Shown here: in pieces, positions 21,501 through 30,029 of the stretch
Position numbering within the stretch: the first letter of the stretch is position 1
Layout: every line of letters begins with the position of its first letter
Assembly: GCF_021389955.1 (NCBI RefSeq)
Contig: NZ_CP089980.1
Coordinates: 5,637,001 to 5,701,000 of the forward strand
DNA: 64,000 nt
Direction: 5' to 3'
Source: Fulvivirga maritima
GTDB lineage: Bacteria; Bacteroidota; Bacteroidia; Cytophagales; Cyclobacteriaceae
Program-made: the position numbers and the translations under genes
Notes under the pieces: generated by a model
What the model was told of the DNA's origin: nothing
The model's input: the letters and a program-made list of their open reading frames with translations, nothing else
Databases searched by the model: none

Positions 21501-22118
21501 TTCCTGCTCTTCTTCTTTCTGATAAGTTTTAGTAAAAGGTTTATTCTTAATGAGATTAAGTAAATTCCCTCCTATTTCTGAAGGAGGCAGCACTACGTCT
21601 ATCATGCCGGTAGTCATAGCTGCCTGGGGCATACCTGAGTATTTGGAGCTTTCTAAATCCTGACTGATTGTAAGTCCGCCGGCCTTTTTTAGAGCCACTA
21701 CTCCTTGGCTTCCGTCTTGCCCTGTACCTGATAAAATAATACCTATAGCCTTTTTGCCATATGACTGAGCCATGGAAGTAAATAATTTATCAATACTTGG
21801 CCTTGGTCCATGAGCCGAAACATTAGTAATCTCCAGATGAGTATCCTTAATGATGGCATCACAGTTAGGAGGCGTTACATAAATATGATTGGGCTCCAAC
21901 TGTACCCCGTCCTCTATGGCCGTAGTATTAAGTATAGTTTTTCTGCTTATAATTTCAGTTAACATACTTTTATACTCTGGGCTCAGGTGCTGAGCCACAA
22001 TAATGGCCACGTTATCCAACCGCTCTGGTAATGACTCTACAAGTTCTTGCAAGGGAGCTAACCCTCCTGCAGAGGCGCCTATCGCCACCAGGTACTCTAC
22101 AGTATTTTTCTTATCCAA
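18501..22118 (-). CDS. CheB-CheR-PAS-PAS-histidine kinase hybrid 2
   Basis: 1205 residues, uninterrupted. The CheB domain keeps S16 (GASAGG), H44 (AQHLSPEY) and D135 (GTGQDGS). CheR has the GVTSFFRD motif and the SAM loop GCATGEESVS near residue 310, then IFATDIN and CRNLFIYF. A long region follows with PAS folds, NEELQxx heptads (bases about 19980-20120), PAS domains near residues 720-960, and the kinase core: HisKA with H991 in ASHELKTPL and a HATPase_c with DFGNGI and SGLGIGLYI. The start is a TTG at 22118; an in-frame stop lies just upstream and no ATG precedes the GASAGG signature, so TTG is the best choice. It is co-transcribed with the regulator at 18126. A cytoplasmic sensor; no transmembrane segments. 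Confidence 0.88.
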   Translation of the reverse strand: MDKKNTVEYLVAIGASAGGLAPLQELVESLPERLDNVAIIVAQHLSPEYKSMLTEIISRKTILNTTAIEDGVQLEPNHIYVTPPNCDAIIKDTHLEITNVSAHGPRPSIDKLFTSMAQSYGKKAIGIILSGTGQDGSQGVVALKKAGGLTISQDLESSKYSGMPQAAMTTGMIDVVLPPSEIGGNLLNLIKNKPFTKTYQKEEEQEDDFEASDDISTILHLLEAKMGTDFSNYKESTIVRRLEKRLHDKGFVSVEKYLNYIRDNEGELEEFFKYLLIGVTSFFRDEEAFKVLKSEIEKRIKSKDKRERFRVWVPGCATGEESVSLAIMINEILVETNRYDIKLQIFATDINANALRDARAGVYKKEKLENLPEKLLNKYFEKSGENYELMRDIKQTILYTKHDLTSNPPFLRLDLVSCRNLFIYFNQRLQNHIFPIFQYALLPGGLLFLGKSETVGNYKNIFSTVNAKYRIFSRKERTSLKPLKLPSTKPLSVDKKISATRNLKNESLSIHEMVKETVYNTFESPYVIIDENMDIIEISGDTNEFLKIRPGLANMNLLRLITEDLQIVTRSLVTEAVKSMKIARGEVRRYTIGDQKHLARLIVKPLIYSKPGHPYFMVIFESFDIVEPFFSSTSEELEDAHMNAQHVQELEYELISNKQHMNTLVEELETTNEELQALNEELQSSNEELQASNEELETSNEELQATNEELENAYVDLRVASQKLTRQKQMMEQIAMASPDLIAVLTGDDLIFEYVNPSYQSLFPNRKLEGRSMSIANEEFMKLGFLGSIREVQQTGKAFHMKEVEYTLNPTNKKNSKKSKYFNFSFAPLASEDSSTPDIVVYGVDVTEPVKHRKVAEDSAKFFKTLAESMPQKIWTLDDKGHIVYMNNTLKTYLNLKDDNYSNADLDKCIHSEDLDKVKAAWQEAVDKKTAYTIQYRLYDSKQNYHWHLVRITPLLKGDGSLRVWICTATDIHEQKTIEAKKDEFMGIASHELKTPLTTAKAYMELLKELIADDDIDLGTVRIYTDKALGGMKKLSSLVGDLLDVTRIQTGKLQFEQSEVDFDSVVEEAIEISTPLSNQHDILFEGDKTGKKVNGNAEKLEQVMVNLISNAIKYSANANKVLISTSVEGDKIRFKVKDFGNGIPSQYQSKIFERFYRVQEKSDFASGLGIGLYISKQIIEAHDGTIGVKSKEGEGSEFFVELPIV

Positions 22119-22232
22119 TGATTTTCTCAGTTATAAAGACCCAAACAAAAAAGTTACTTTACAGTTAATAACTTCACTTCATAAATTGTTTAACAAACAA
22201 ATATGAATATTGTCTTATACTAAAAAAAATTT

Positions 22233-22745
22233 ATGGCATCTATTTGGATAAATGCAGATAGAAAGATTGTAGATGCAGACGAATCTTGGGATGTTTTGGC
22301 TAATAAAAACAAAGCAGACGAGCTATCTGGTAATTCTATAAAGGGTAAATACATCACCAGTTTTATTAAGGGAGATCAGATAAGAATGTTTTTAGATGCT
22401 ATGATAACACGCGTCAACGTTACAGAAAAGCCCTATGTTTTACATTATCGATGTGATGGCCCGCACAAGGCTCAGTTTATGCGTATGATGGTCTCTAAAG
22501 AAAATGATGATCTTTTCCACATAGAGCATGACCTGATTAAATCTGAAAAAATACGGCCGAAGTTGCTTTTAAAAGAAGATGCTAACGCTGAACAGAAAAG
22601 ATGCGCAGTTTGTGGCAGAGTAAATTTTAAAGATGGCTGGTATGATGCCCTTATTAACAGAAAGATATTCGGCACTGTACATGAGTTGAAAACCAAATCC
22701 AGCATATGCCCTGACTGCGAAGATAAAATTCCTACCGAGAATTAA
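22233..22745 (+). CDS. PAS-like protein with C-terminal four-cysteine putative zinc site
   Basis: 170 residues. The first 110 residues read as a PAS fold: IWINADRKIVDADESWD, a helical middle and then beta strands. The last 45 residues contain CAVCGRV (C-x2-C) and SSICPDCEDK (C-x2-C), separated by about 33 residues, a pattern that suggests one treble-clef or zinc-ribbon-like metal site. I do not know a named family with this exact layout. PAS folds often sense redox, light or small ligands, and a Cys4 site could hold zinc or an iron-sulfur cluster. It is divergent from hybrid 2 and is the first of a row of plus-strand small genes to 23807. Function unknown; an unusual candidate sensor. Confidence 0.65.
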   Translation: MASIWINADRKIVDADESWDVLANKNKADELSGNSIKGKYITSFIKGDQIRMFLDAMITRVNVTEKPYVLHYRCDGPHKAQFMRMMVSKENDDLFHIEHDLIKSEKIRPKLLLKEDANAEQKRCAVCGRVNFKDGWYDALINRKIFGTVHELKTKSSICPDCEDKIPTEN

Positions 22746-22885
22746 ATTTCATAGAATAAATTCCCGTCTACGTATAATATAATCCCCAATAAAAATAAAA
22801 AAAGTGTATTAAAAGCCTTCTAACCACTGGCATGATATTTCTCTTTGTAGGTATAAATTAATTTATCACCTAAATCAAAAATATT

Positions 22886-23050
22886 ATGTTACGATGGATT
22901 GTAATTTTTCTTATAGTGGCTTTAGTGGCTGCGGTACTAGGTTTTGGCGGTATAGCTGCAGGTGCTGCTGCTATAGCTAAGATCATATTTTACATATTTC
23001 TAGTACTGCTGGTTATATCATTAATCATGCATTTTGCCAGAAAAGTTTAA
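22886..23050 (+). CDS. DUF1328 small membrane protein
   Basis: 54 residues, shorter than usual gene-finding limits. It starts [20 protein letters not shown], followed by [18 protein letters not shown] and ends HFARKV. Two hydrophobic helices separated by a Gly/Ala-rich turn are the DUF1328 (YtjA-like) signature, with the W-x-V start and the G-GIA-A-A-IAK turn. These proteins sit in the cytoplasmic membrane and are often induced by stress, role unknown. ATG 22886 is the only start consistent with the family. It is followed by the DUF2383 gene 62 bases on, so both belong to the same small-protein group. Confidence 0.85.
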   Translation: MLRWIVIFLIVALVAAVLGFGGIAAGAAAIAKIIFYIFLVLLVISLIMHFARKV

Positions 23051-23112
23051 AAAAACAGTAAATTAAAGGAAGGCTGTGGACTGTAACTGCTTTCCTATAA
23101 CCTGCTACTGAT

Positions 23113-23580
23113 ATGACTGAAGAGAATAAAAATTTGAAAAAGCTGATACAAGTAAATGTAGAAGCTAATGAAGGCTATAGAACTGCTGCCAGCCATGCAA
23201 ATGATGGACTACTCAGCACCTTTTTAAATAACAAGGCATTGAAAAGAAAGCAATTTGCTGAGGCTTTAATGAAAGAAAGCAAAATAGAGGACGTAAAAAG
23301 TGGCCTATCCTCCGACTTGCATAAGGTATGGATGGATATTAAAAGTGCTCCAAAAAAATTTAATGGTAATATTATTTTGGACGAATGTGAAAAGGGAGAA
23401 AAACATGCATTAAATGAATATGAAAAAGTACTGTCAGGAAAAGACTTTCCTCAGGAACTAGCTGATATTCTTAATACACAAAAACGTGAAATAGAGGGCG
23501 ACTTAAATGAAATTCGTTCATATAAAAAAGAACAACAGAAAGTAGACGATGAAAAAAACAGAGCTACACCTGTTTCTTAA
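23113..23580 (+). CDS. DUF2383 (PA2169-type) four-helix protein
   Basis: 155 residues, cytoplasmic, almost wholly helical. The order NLKKLIQVNVEANEGYRTA, then LSTFLNNKALKRKQFAEAL and ECEKGEKHALNEYEKVL is that of DUF2383, a ferritin-like four-helix bundle. The Glu and His in EANEGY, ECEKGEKHA and similar positions resemble ferritin-like metal ligands, though no metal use is proven. Homologues occur next to stress genes in many Bacteroidota and Pseudomonadota. The gene is 62 bases after the DUF1328 gene and 32 bases before another small gene, so co-transcription is likely. C-terminus is charged and probably disordered. Confidence 0.75.
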   Translation: MTEENKNLKKLIQVNVEANEGYRTAASHANDGLLSTFLNNKALKRKQFAEALMKESKIEDVKSGLSSDLHKVWMDIKSAPKKFNGNIILDECEKGEKHALNEYEKVLSGKDFPQELADILNTQKREIEGDLNEIRSYKKEQQKVDDEKNRATPVS

Positions 23581-23612
23581 TTTTTTTATTAACACCTTAA
23601 ATTTAATATTCT

Positions 23613-23807
23613 ATGGCAAACACGATGGGACCTGAAGAGATGTTAATAAATCAGATTGATTTGTTAACGGCAGAAGAAGAAAAGCTGGAAAAGCTTTACC
23701 AGACTAATTCCAACAAGAACAAGGTGAAGATGCACCTGGATGAGGTAAGGAATAAAAAAAAACCGGCTTTACAAGCTATGTTCTATCATGGGAGTATCTT
23801 ATTTTAA
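23613..23807 (+). CDS. Small helical protein of unknown function
   Basis: 64 residues. The first 50 residues are a charged helix-turn-helix-like hairpin (MLINQIDLLTAEEEKLEKLY, then KVKMHLDEVRNKKKPALQ). There is no signal peptide or recognised family. The run of nine A at about 23753-23761 could hide a frameshift, since the other frame stays open for about 35 more codons to about 23872, but neither ending looks conserved to me. It is 32 bases after the DUF2383 gene and before a long structured intergenic region. It may be a real small gene; the start is supported by position and by the clean helix. Confidence 0.45.
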   Translation: MANTMGPEEMLINQIDLLTAEEEKLEKLYQTNSNKNKVKMHLDEVRNKKKPALQAMFYHGSILF

Positions 23808-23862
23808 AACAGTAAATACTACCTTTGACAAAAGTATTGAAACAGGAAGCTATGGAAGTTCG

Positions 23863-23917
23863 TTAATCAACTAAACTGTGGGTAAATTCATACCCTTTCT
23901 ACAGTTTGTTGACTAAG
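23863..23917 (+). ncRNA. Long imperfect hairpin, candidate structured RNA or attenuator
   Basis: TTAATCAACTAAACTGTGGGTA pairs with TACCC-(TTTCT)-ACAGTTTGTTGACTAA around a six-base loop, giving a stem of about 20 base pairs with one bulge of five bases and one or two mismatches. No T-tract follows, so it is not an ordinary terminator. It lies in a 339-base gap that ends with a strong terminator, which would suit a small RNA or a leader. The role is inference only. Confidence 0.35.
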
Positions 23918-24056
23918 TATTTCCACAGGTTTAAAGTATAAATCTGTTCTATACCAGCAAAAAAGAAGTTTATCAATTTGGCACAGAGTTTATATTACTA
24001 TTAATAATCTTTCGTTACAAAAAGATTAACACTAATAGACCAACAACCACACGAAT

Positions 24057-24084
24057 AAAAGCCCGGCTAATCCCGGGCTTTTGT
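24057..24084 (+). terminator. Strong rho-independent terminator
   Basis: AAAAGCCCGG, a loop of about six bases and CCGGGCTTTT form a GC-rich perfect stem, followed by GTTTT. It lies about 60 bases upstream of the acyl-CoA dehydrogenase start and could end either the small-protein transcript or a small RNA from the gap. Confidence 0.8.
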
Positions 24085-24146
24085 TTTATCTGAACATGAC
24101 ACTTAGTGCCTTGTTCTTAGTAATATAAACTAACCCTATTGAATAA

Positions 24147-25499
24147 ATGAGCGAGAAAGAACAAGCAGGCCTGCTAGATATGCTGAAAGGTCTGGACCTA
24201 CAGAAACTTAAAGAGATTAGTAAACATATAGACCTTAAGGAAATATTTACCTCCATTTCTAAAATGGATCAGGTAGAAATGTATAACCTTATGCGTGCCC
24301 TTAAAGCCGGCAATAAAGAACACAAAATACCAGAAGTTAACTCTGACTTTTATGAGCTGAACAGTCTGCTTACTGAAGAGGAAAAAGAGATACGCTTAAA
24401 GGTGCGTAAGTTTATGGAAGAGGAAGTAGAACCTATAGCCAATGAATATTGGAAAAAGGGCGAATTTCCTCATGAGTTAATTCCTAAAATGGCTGCCCTC
24501 AACATCTGTGGTCTTACCTTTGATGGTGTAGGCAACAGCAATCAGTCATACTTATTAGAAGGTCTTATATCCATGGAAATGGCTCGTATTGACACTTCTA
24601 TAAGCACCTTTTTTGGCGTACAAGCTGGCTTGGCTATGGGGTCTATTTACTTTTGCGGCTCTCAGGAGCAAAAAGACTACTGGCTACCTAAAATGCAACG
24701 CATGGAAACCATAGGTGCCTTCGGCCTTACCGAACCCTTAGTTGGCTCTGCCGTAGCTGGTGGGCTCACCACCACTGCCAAGCGAGAAGGTGACACCTGG
24801 GTGCTTAACGGACAAAAGAAATGGATAGGTAATGCCACTTTCTCAGACATCACTATTATTTGGGCTCAAGATGTAGATGATAAGCAAGTTAAAGGCTTTA
24901 TAGTAGAGAAAGACACTCCAGGATTTCACCCTGAAAAAATTGAAGACAAAATGGCTCTGCGTACCGTTCAGAATGCAGTGATTACCCTTAAAAACTGTAA
25001 GGTTTCTGAAGCCAATCGTCTGCAAGAGGCTAATTCATTTAAAGATACCGCCAAGGTACTGAAAATGACACGTGCTGGAGTAGCCTGGCAAGCAGTGGGC
25101 TGTGCCATTGGTGCGTATGAAAATGCCTTGAAATATGCCACTAACCGTAAACAGTTTGGCAAACCTATAGCCTCTTTTCAGCTGGTGCAAGACCTGCTAG
25201 TGAAAATGCTCAGCAACCTTACCAGCATGCAAACTTTAGTTTTCCGACTATCTCAGCTGCAAGATGCCGGCACTATGACTGATGAGCAAGCCTCTTTGGC
25301 CAAAGTAACGTGTACCCTACACACCAGGGAGATTGTAAGTCAGGCAAGGGAGATAATGGGTGGAAACGGTATTCTACTGGAATATAACGTGGCTCGTTTT
25401 GTAGCAGATGCCGAGGCAGTATATTCTTATGAAGGCACTAAACAAATCAATTCTCTTATAGTGGGAAGAGCTATCACCGGGTTGAGCGCCTTTGTTTAA
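24147..25499 (+). CDS. Acyl-CoA dehydrogenase family protein
   Basis: 450 residues. Residues about 1-70 are a helical extension with a repeated-looking pattern (LLDMLKGLDLQKLKEISKHI), longer than in the usual 380-residue enzymes. The dehydrogenase proper follows: the N-terminal helical domain, FAD-binding GAFGLTEPLVGS and KKWIGNA in the middle beta domain, and the C-terminal helix bundle with NRKQFGKPIASFQ, REIMGGNGILLEY and the catalytic-base segment SYEGTKQIN. The Glu of YEGT matches the active-site Glu of glutaryl-CoA-type enzymes. It oxidises an acyl-CoA to a 2-enoyl-CoA using FAD and an electron-transfer flavoprotein; substrate not settled. It stands alone within the block of small stress genes. 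Confidence 0.85.
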   Translation: MSEKEQAGLLDMLKGLDLQKLKEISKHIDLKEIFTSISKMDQVEMYNLMRALKAGNKEHKIPEVNSDFYELNSLLTEEEKEIRLKVRKFMEEEVEPIANEYWKKGEFPHELIPKMAALNICGLTFDGVGNSNQSYLLEGLISMEMARIDTSISTFFGVQAGLAMGSIYFCGSQEQKDYWLPKMQRMETIGAFGLTEPLVGSAVAGGLTTTAKREGDTWVLNGQKKWIGNATFSDITIIWAQDVDDKQVKGFIVEKDTPGFHPEKIEDKMALRTVQNAVITLKNCKVSEANRLQEANSFKDTAKVLKMTRAGVAWQAVGCAIGAYENALKYATNRKQFGKPIASFQLVQDLLVKMLSNLTSMQTLVFRLSQLQDAGTMTDEQASLAKVTCTLHTREIVSQAREIMGGNGILLEYNVARFVADAEAVYSYEGTKQINSLIVGRAITGLSAFV

Positions 25500-25669
25500 A
25501 CTATAGGTATATATGCGTATTTTTTAATAAAAACAGGTTTTTTAACCTCATTTTGCGTAAATTCAAGTATATAGTTATTTATGCAAACGATTGAAAGAAA
25601 CGTAATATATACAAGCTGTATCGGCTAGCTCTATATTTTATCTTTTTTATTAAAGACCAAAAACAGACT

Positions 25670-26104
25670 ATGGAGTTAAATTATGATAAACTAGCCATGG
25701 TGGACAAAGGATGCATTAAAGAACTCGATAAAGACTTAAACTTTGGCAGTAATGCTAAAGCAGGTAAGCTGCTAGCGTTGGTTTTACACACGCTAAGGAA
25801 CAGTTTCACCTATCATGAGTCTGCTCAGTTCATAACGCAGTTATCTAACCCTTTAAAAGTCATTTATATTCAAAACTGGAAAATATGTCCGCCAGGTAAA
25901 CCAATAAAAAAAATAGACCATATAACCGAAATAGCCATGTGTAGCAATCGCTACCCTGGCTTATGGCAAGACAAGATCACAGCGAGTGCAGCCATAGTGG
26001 CTACGCTAAAAGTACTTAATAAGCATATTGATTTTACTTCTACCGACTTTTTAGAAGACAGTTTAAAACAAGAAATATTAGAGCTATGCACCATTGAACA
26101 ATAA
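25670..26104 (+). CDS. DUF2267-like protein
   Basis: 144 residues, cytoplasmic. KAGKLLALVLHTLRNSFTYH followed by ESAQFITQLSNPLKVIYIQNW reproduces the core of DUF2267: a conserved LR-helix, then E-x-x-x-x-x-x-L-P/N-x-L-K-x-x-Y-x-x-x-W. A second half-motif (SAAIVATLKVLNKHID) follows after SNRYPGLWQDK. The start MELNYDKLA has no signal. DUF2267 proteins are linked to stress and are often beside universal stress or DUF proteins; their biochemical role is unknown. It is followed 17 bases later by a DUF2188-like gene. The family call is moderate because the C-terminus is divergent. Confidence 0.6.
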   Translation: MELNYDKLAMVDKGCIKELDKDLNFGSNAKAGKLLALVLHTLRNSFTYHESAQFITQLSNPLKVIYIQNWKICPPGKPIKKIDHITEIAMCSNRYPGLWQDKITASAAIVATLKVLNKHIDFTSTDFLEDSLKQEILELCTIEQ

Positions 26105-26121
26105 CTTAAACCGCTACTACC

Positions 26122-26352
26122 ATGAATAATTCAAGACTAGCCTATTGTATCAAAAGATGTGGATCTGCCTGGAAAGTAACAGAAAACCACAGCAGAGAGA
26201 GTATTTACCGTGATGAAGATTTCAACACTGTGCTTAATACCACCATCGGGATTGCTAAAACCAACCTACCTTCTGAGGTATGGATTTTCTCTGAACATGA
26301 CGAATTGGTGGAGAAAAGAATTTACCCTAACTTCTCTGATATTTATGTTTAA
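26122..26352 (+). CDS. DUF2188-like small protein
   Basis: 76 residues: RCGSAWKVTENHSRESIY and then DFNTVLNTTIGIAKTN followed by SEVWIFSEHDELVEKRIYPN. The order of a strand with W-x-V, a helix of conserved aliphatics and a final strand ending in E-x-R-x-Y resembles DUF2188, a small alpha/beta fold of unknown function. It is 17 bases after the DUF2267-like gene and probably in the same transcript. Its 3' end is near the inverted repeat at 26384-26421. Function unknown. Confidence 0.5.
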   Translation: MNNSRLAYCIKRCGSAWKVTENHSRESIYRDEDFNTVLNTTIGIAKTNLPSEVWIFSEHDELVEKRIYPNFSDIYV

Positions 26353-26383
26353 AAAATGCATGAATATAAGAAAAGGTATTTAC

Positions 26384-26421
26384 TAAGAACCTTTCCATTA
26401 TTCAAAACAGAAAGGTTCTTA
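26384..26421. terminator. Perfect 12-bp inverted repeat at convergent gene ends
   Basis: TAAGAACCTTTC and GAAAGGTTCTTA are exact complements, separated by 14 bases that hold the stop codon of hybrid kinase 3. It lies between the plus-strand DUF2188-like gene and the minus-strand hybrid gene, the position of a bidirectional terminator, but its T-tracts are weak. Confidence 0.5.
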
Positions 26422-29400
26422 TGCTTACTTTTTGCTCCAGAGCATCCAACCGGAAGCCAATGGTAGTGCCTTTATTGACACCCTCACTGTCTATAAAAAT
26501 ATCACCCCAGTGCCTTTGTATAATCTCTTTGCTAATATATAATCCAAGGCCGATTCCTCCAGTGTGGTTAGCTTCATCTACCTGATAGAAACGATCGAAT
26601 ATCTTGTGCATTTTATTCTTATCTATCCCTATTCCCTGGTCCTGAACTTCTACCCATACACTTTGATCATCAGTATTTAGTGCCACTATAATTTCTTTAT
26701 CAATAGGAGAAAACTTAACAGCGTTAGATAAGAAATTCAATATTACCTGTTCCAATCGAGGTTCATCTCCCGTAACAAACTTGTCCGTTTTCCCTTTTAC
26801 TACTATGGTATGATCAGTAGTAGGCATAAAATTATCTACCGTGTTTCTTATTAACTGATCAAAATTGAGCTTATGAAAATCAATTCTGACCTTATCTGCC
26901 TCCAGCCTACTTACATCTAATAAATCAGAAATCAGCTGATTGAGTTTACCTAGAGATCTGGATGCTTTACTTATATAGTTCTTTACATCACCCTCAACTT
27001 TATCTTCTTCAAAACGCTCTTCTATCAGCTGCACATAAGCATTTACCGAAGTCAGCGGCGTTTTTAATTCATGGCTGGCTACATTGAGAAATTCATCCTT
27101 TTTCCTTTCTAATACTTTCTGATCATTGATGTCTACCGCAGCACCTATGAAGCCCAGGAAGTTACCATTGGCATCAAAACGAGGTACTCCTTTATCTAAT
27201 ACCCACCTATAATTATCTTCCACAGCATTATAAAGGCAATACTCTACATTAAATCCTTTTTTATTTTTTAAGCGCTGTTCTTAGTGTTGAAGTATATTCT
27301 CCTCTATTTTCTTCTTGTATAAACTTGTGCCACCTCAGCCCCTTAAGGTCTTTATCTTCAGCTCCTGTAAACGACCTCCACTCTTGATTAAAGTAATTGA
27401 ATTTTTCATCCAAATCATAAATCCAAATCAAAGCCGGGGTAAGGTCAGCAATTATTTTAAAACGTTCACTAAACTCCTGCACCTGGTCACTTAAGTTCTT
27501 AATCCTAGTTATATCCTGAGAGAGGTACATGATTCTTTCTACCTTACCCCCTTTCTTTAAAGGGATAGCGGTAAGAATATATTCTAAATCATTATACTTA
27601 AAGGTAGTTTGCCTCTGTATACCTTTAGAAAAAGTTTCCCTAAAAACTTCCCACAGTCGCGCTTTCGTTTCTTCGTCAGGGTTATAAAACATATGCTTTT
27701 TACCCACATAATCTTCACGCTTAAGGTTAGCGAGGCTTAGCCCCTGCCCTCCTACAAACTCTAAGACCAGATCCTTATTCAGCACTCCTATGGTGCCATT
27801 AGGCAGGTTATCAGTTACCGCCTGATATAATATCTGATTATGCTCCAGCTCTTCCTTAGTATTTATGAGTTCCTTTTCCTTATCTAAAAGGTTGTCATTA
27901 GAAACCCTAAGTTCACTGTTAGCGGCGCTGAGCTCCTCGTTAGCAGACTGCAGCTCTTCGTTAGAAGTTTCAAGCTCCTCATTAGAGGACTTCAGCTCTT
28001 CATTGGCTGATTGCAATTCTTCATTTAATGACTGTAACTCTTCATAAGAAGATTCAAGTTCTTCGGTAAGCGTTTGCAAGTGCTCCCTGGCTGAGGCCAG
28101 CTCATGCTCTAACTCTTCTATTTTATTTCTACTATAATCCTCTGTAGAAAGGTCACTATCCAGATATTTATAAATACCTTGAGGGTTAATTTTCTCGAAA
28201 ATAACCATGTAATACCCGGGCACATTCTTTCCTGCTAATGGCAGTATCTTTATCCTTACATAGTGAATCTGTTCAAAAAGGTGAAATTTAATGATGCTAC
28301 TGGCCTCCGTTACTTTAGACTTCTTCACTTTAGTAAGTAGTGCATTGAGCTCCAGGGCCATCTCCTGATTTACCATCTTAAGCAAATTAGCACTCATGGA
28401 GCCTTCGCTCACTTCCAGATAAAGCCTTACACTGCCTCTAATCTGCTTTATCTCAGCATGTTCATTTATTATTACTAAAGGATTTTCATAATATTCAAAC
28501 AAAGTCTCTTTGGCCACATCCATTAATGACAGGTGGTTAGAAGGCTTATCTTTTGGTCTGGTTTTACCCCTGAGATCTCCTTTAAACTTGCTAAACATTA
28601 AAGGGTATAACGGATTACCTACGGCCCTTCTGAATATTTTATGCTTTACTTCCTGGTTATCAAAAAGCTCCTGCATTACACTCACACTTTCTGACTTACC
28701 CAGAAAAAGTAAGCCATCATTTTTTAGTGAATAGTGAAATATTTTTAGCGTCTCTCTCTGGAGCTCATTGTTAAAGTAGATTAAAAGGTTTCTACAAACT
28801 ATGCAGTTTAGCTTTACAAAAGGCGGATCAATGGTAATGTCATGCTTAGAAAACAATACCATCTGCTTCAATATTTTCTTTACTTCATAGCCTTTTTCCG
28901 TTTTCACGAAATACTTTTCTATGATTTCAGCCGGCATATTCTCCAGGCTGCTTTCACTATACATTCCTCTTCTGGCTTTGGCTAGTGCCTTCTCATCCAG
29001 ATCAGAAGCAAAAATCTGTACCTTTCTTTTTTGTATAGCATCTCCTAAAATCTCATGAAGTAAAATAGCTATAGTATAGGGCTCTTCTCCTGTAGCACAC
29101 CCTACTGACCATATTCTAAAAGCCTCATTAATAGGCGCTTTCAATAATTGGTTTTTGAGCTGGGTATTTAAAGCTTCAAAACATTCTTCGTCTCTAAAAA
29201 AGTCAGTTACACCAATTAATACTGTTTGAAAAAGCTCTTCTAGTTCATCTGGTGTTTCTTTCAGGTAATCATAATATTTAGCCAGATTATCTATCTCTAA
29301 GCTCTCCACTCGTTTATCCAGCCTTCTCATTATGGTGGTAGACTTATACTTGGTAAAGTCAGTCCCCGTTCTATCTTCCAGAAGAGCAAATATTTTTTCA

Positions 29401-30029
29401 AGCCTATCACTATAATCAACGTGCTCAGCTGCCAGCTTTTGATTAGCTATAGAAAGGGCAATCTCATCATACATATCAGCAGGAGCAACTATGCTATCAT
29501 ATTCATTGGTACTAATTACTGCTTTTGGCATATCAGGCTGCTGAGCAGTTCGTGGGTGCTGCACTATCACCGTGCCGCTGGCATCTCGTATAGCCTTTGC
29601 CCCTTTAGTTCCATCATCACCAAAGCCAGAAAGAACTATTCCAATAGACCTATCTCCATATTCATTAGCCAGGGAAAAAAAGCATTTATCAATAGAGGGA
29701 GCTGCTCTTCTTGGTCGTAATAATTTATCGAGATGGATTTTACCCTTTTCAAAGAAAACATCACAATTATGAGGAGTAACATACACCCGCCCTGGTTTAG
29801 GCACAGTTCCATTTTTTACTTTTTCTACCTTCCAGGTGCTCTTTTTACTCAGCACACCTGTAAGCTCACTGGGATAATCAGGGTTTACATGCTGAATAAC
29901 CAAAACAGAAAACTCACACGTACCCTCCTCTTCCGGTAAATGTTCTAAAAACTTAGACAGAGCATCTATACCCCCGGCTGAGGCTCCTACTCCGACTATA
30001 AATAACTCCTGATTGTTGGCTTTAGTCAT
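26402..30029 (-). CDS. CheB-CheR-PAS-PAS-histidine kinase hybrid 3 (apparent frameshift near base 27268)
   Basis: About 1208 residues when joined. The CheB domain has S17 (GASAGG), H47 (IQHVNPDY) and D139 (GFGDDGTKG). CheR has GVTDFFRD, the SAM loop GCATGEEPYT and IFASDLD, CRNLLIYF. PAS folds and a NEELQxx coiled coil (bases about 27910-28060) follow, then PAS domains and the kinase core with H986 or so in ASHELKTPL, DQGIGID and GGIGLGLYI. The 5' part stops at 27261 after RTALKK; the 3' part continues from ALKNKKGFNVEYC to the stop at 26402 in a frame one base off. Removing one A from the run of six (TTTTTT on the plus strand, about 27266-27271) joins them, so I treat it as one gene. Divergent from the regulator at 30240. 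Confidence 0.85.

Larger units (their letters stand above)
23808..24146. other. Intergenic region of about 340 bases
   Basis: This gap between a 64-residue small gene and the acyl-CoA dehydrogenase has no convincing reading frame. It holds a long imperfect hairpin at 23863-23917 and a terminator at 24057-24084. The distance of the terminator from the last gene (250 bases) is unusual and suggests a transcript that is not protein coding or an extended 3' leader. Confidence 0.4.

Noticed and set aside
23753-23872. Frameshift in the A9 run extending the 64-residue small gene
   Set aside because: The longer frame ends without a recognisable family, so there is no support for either version; left as the shorter gene.
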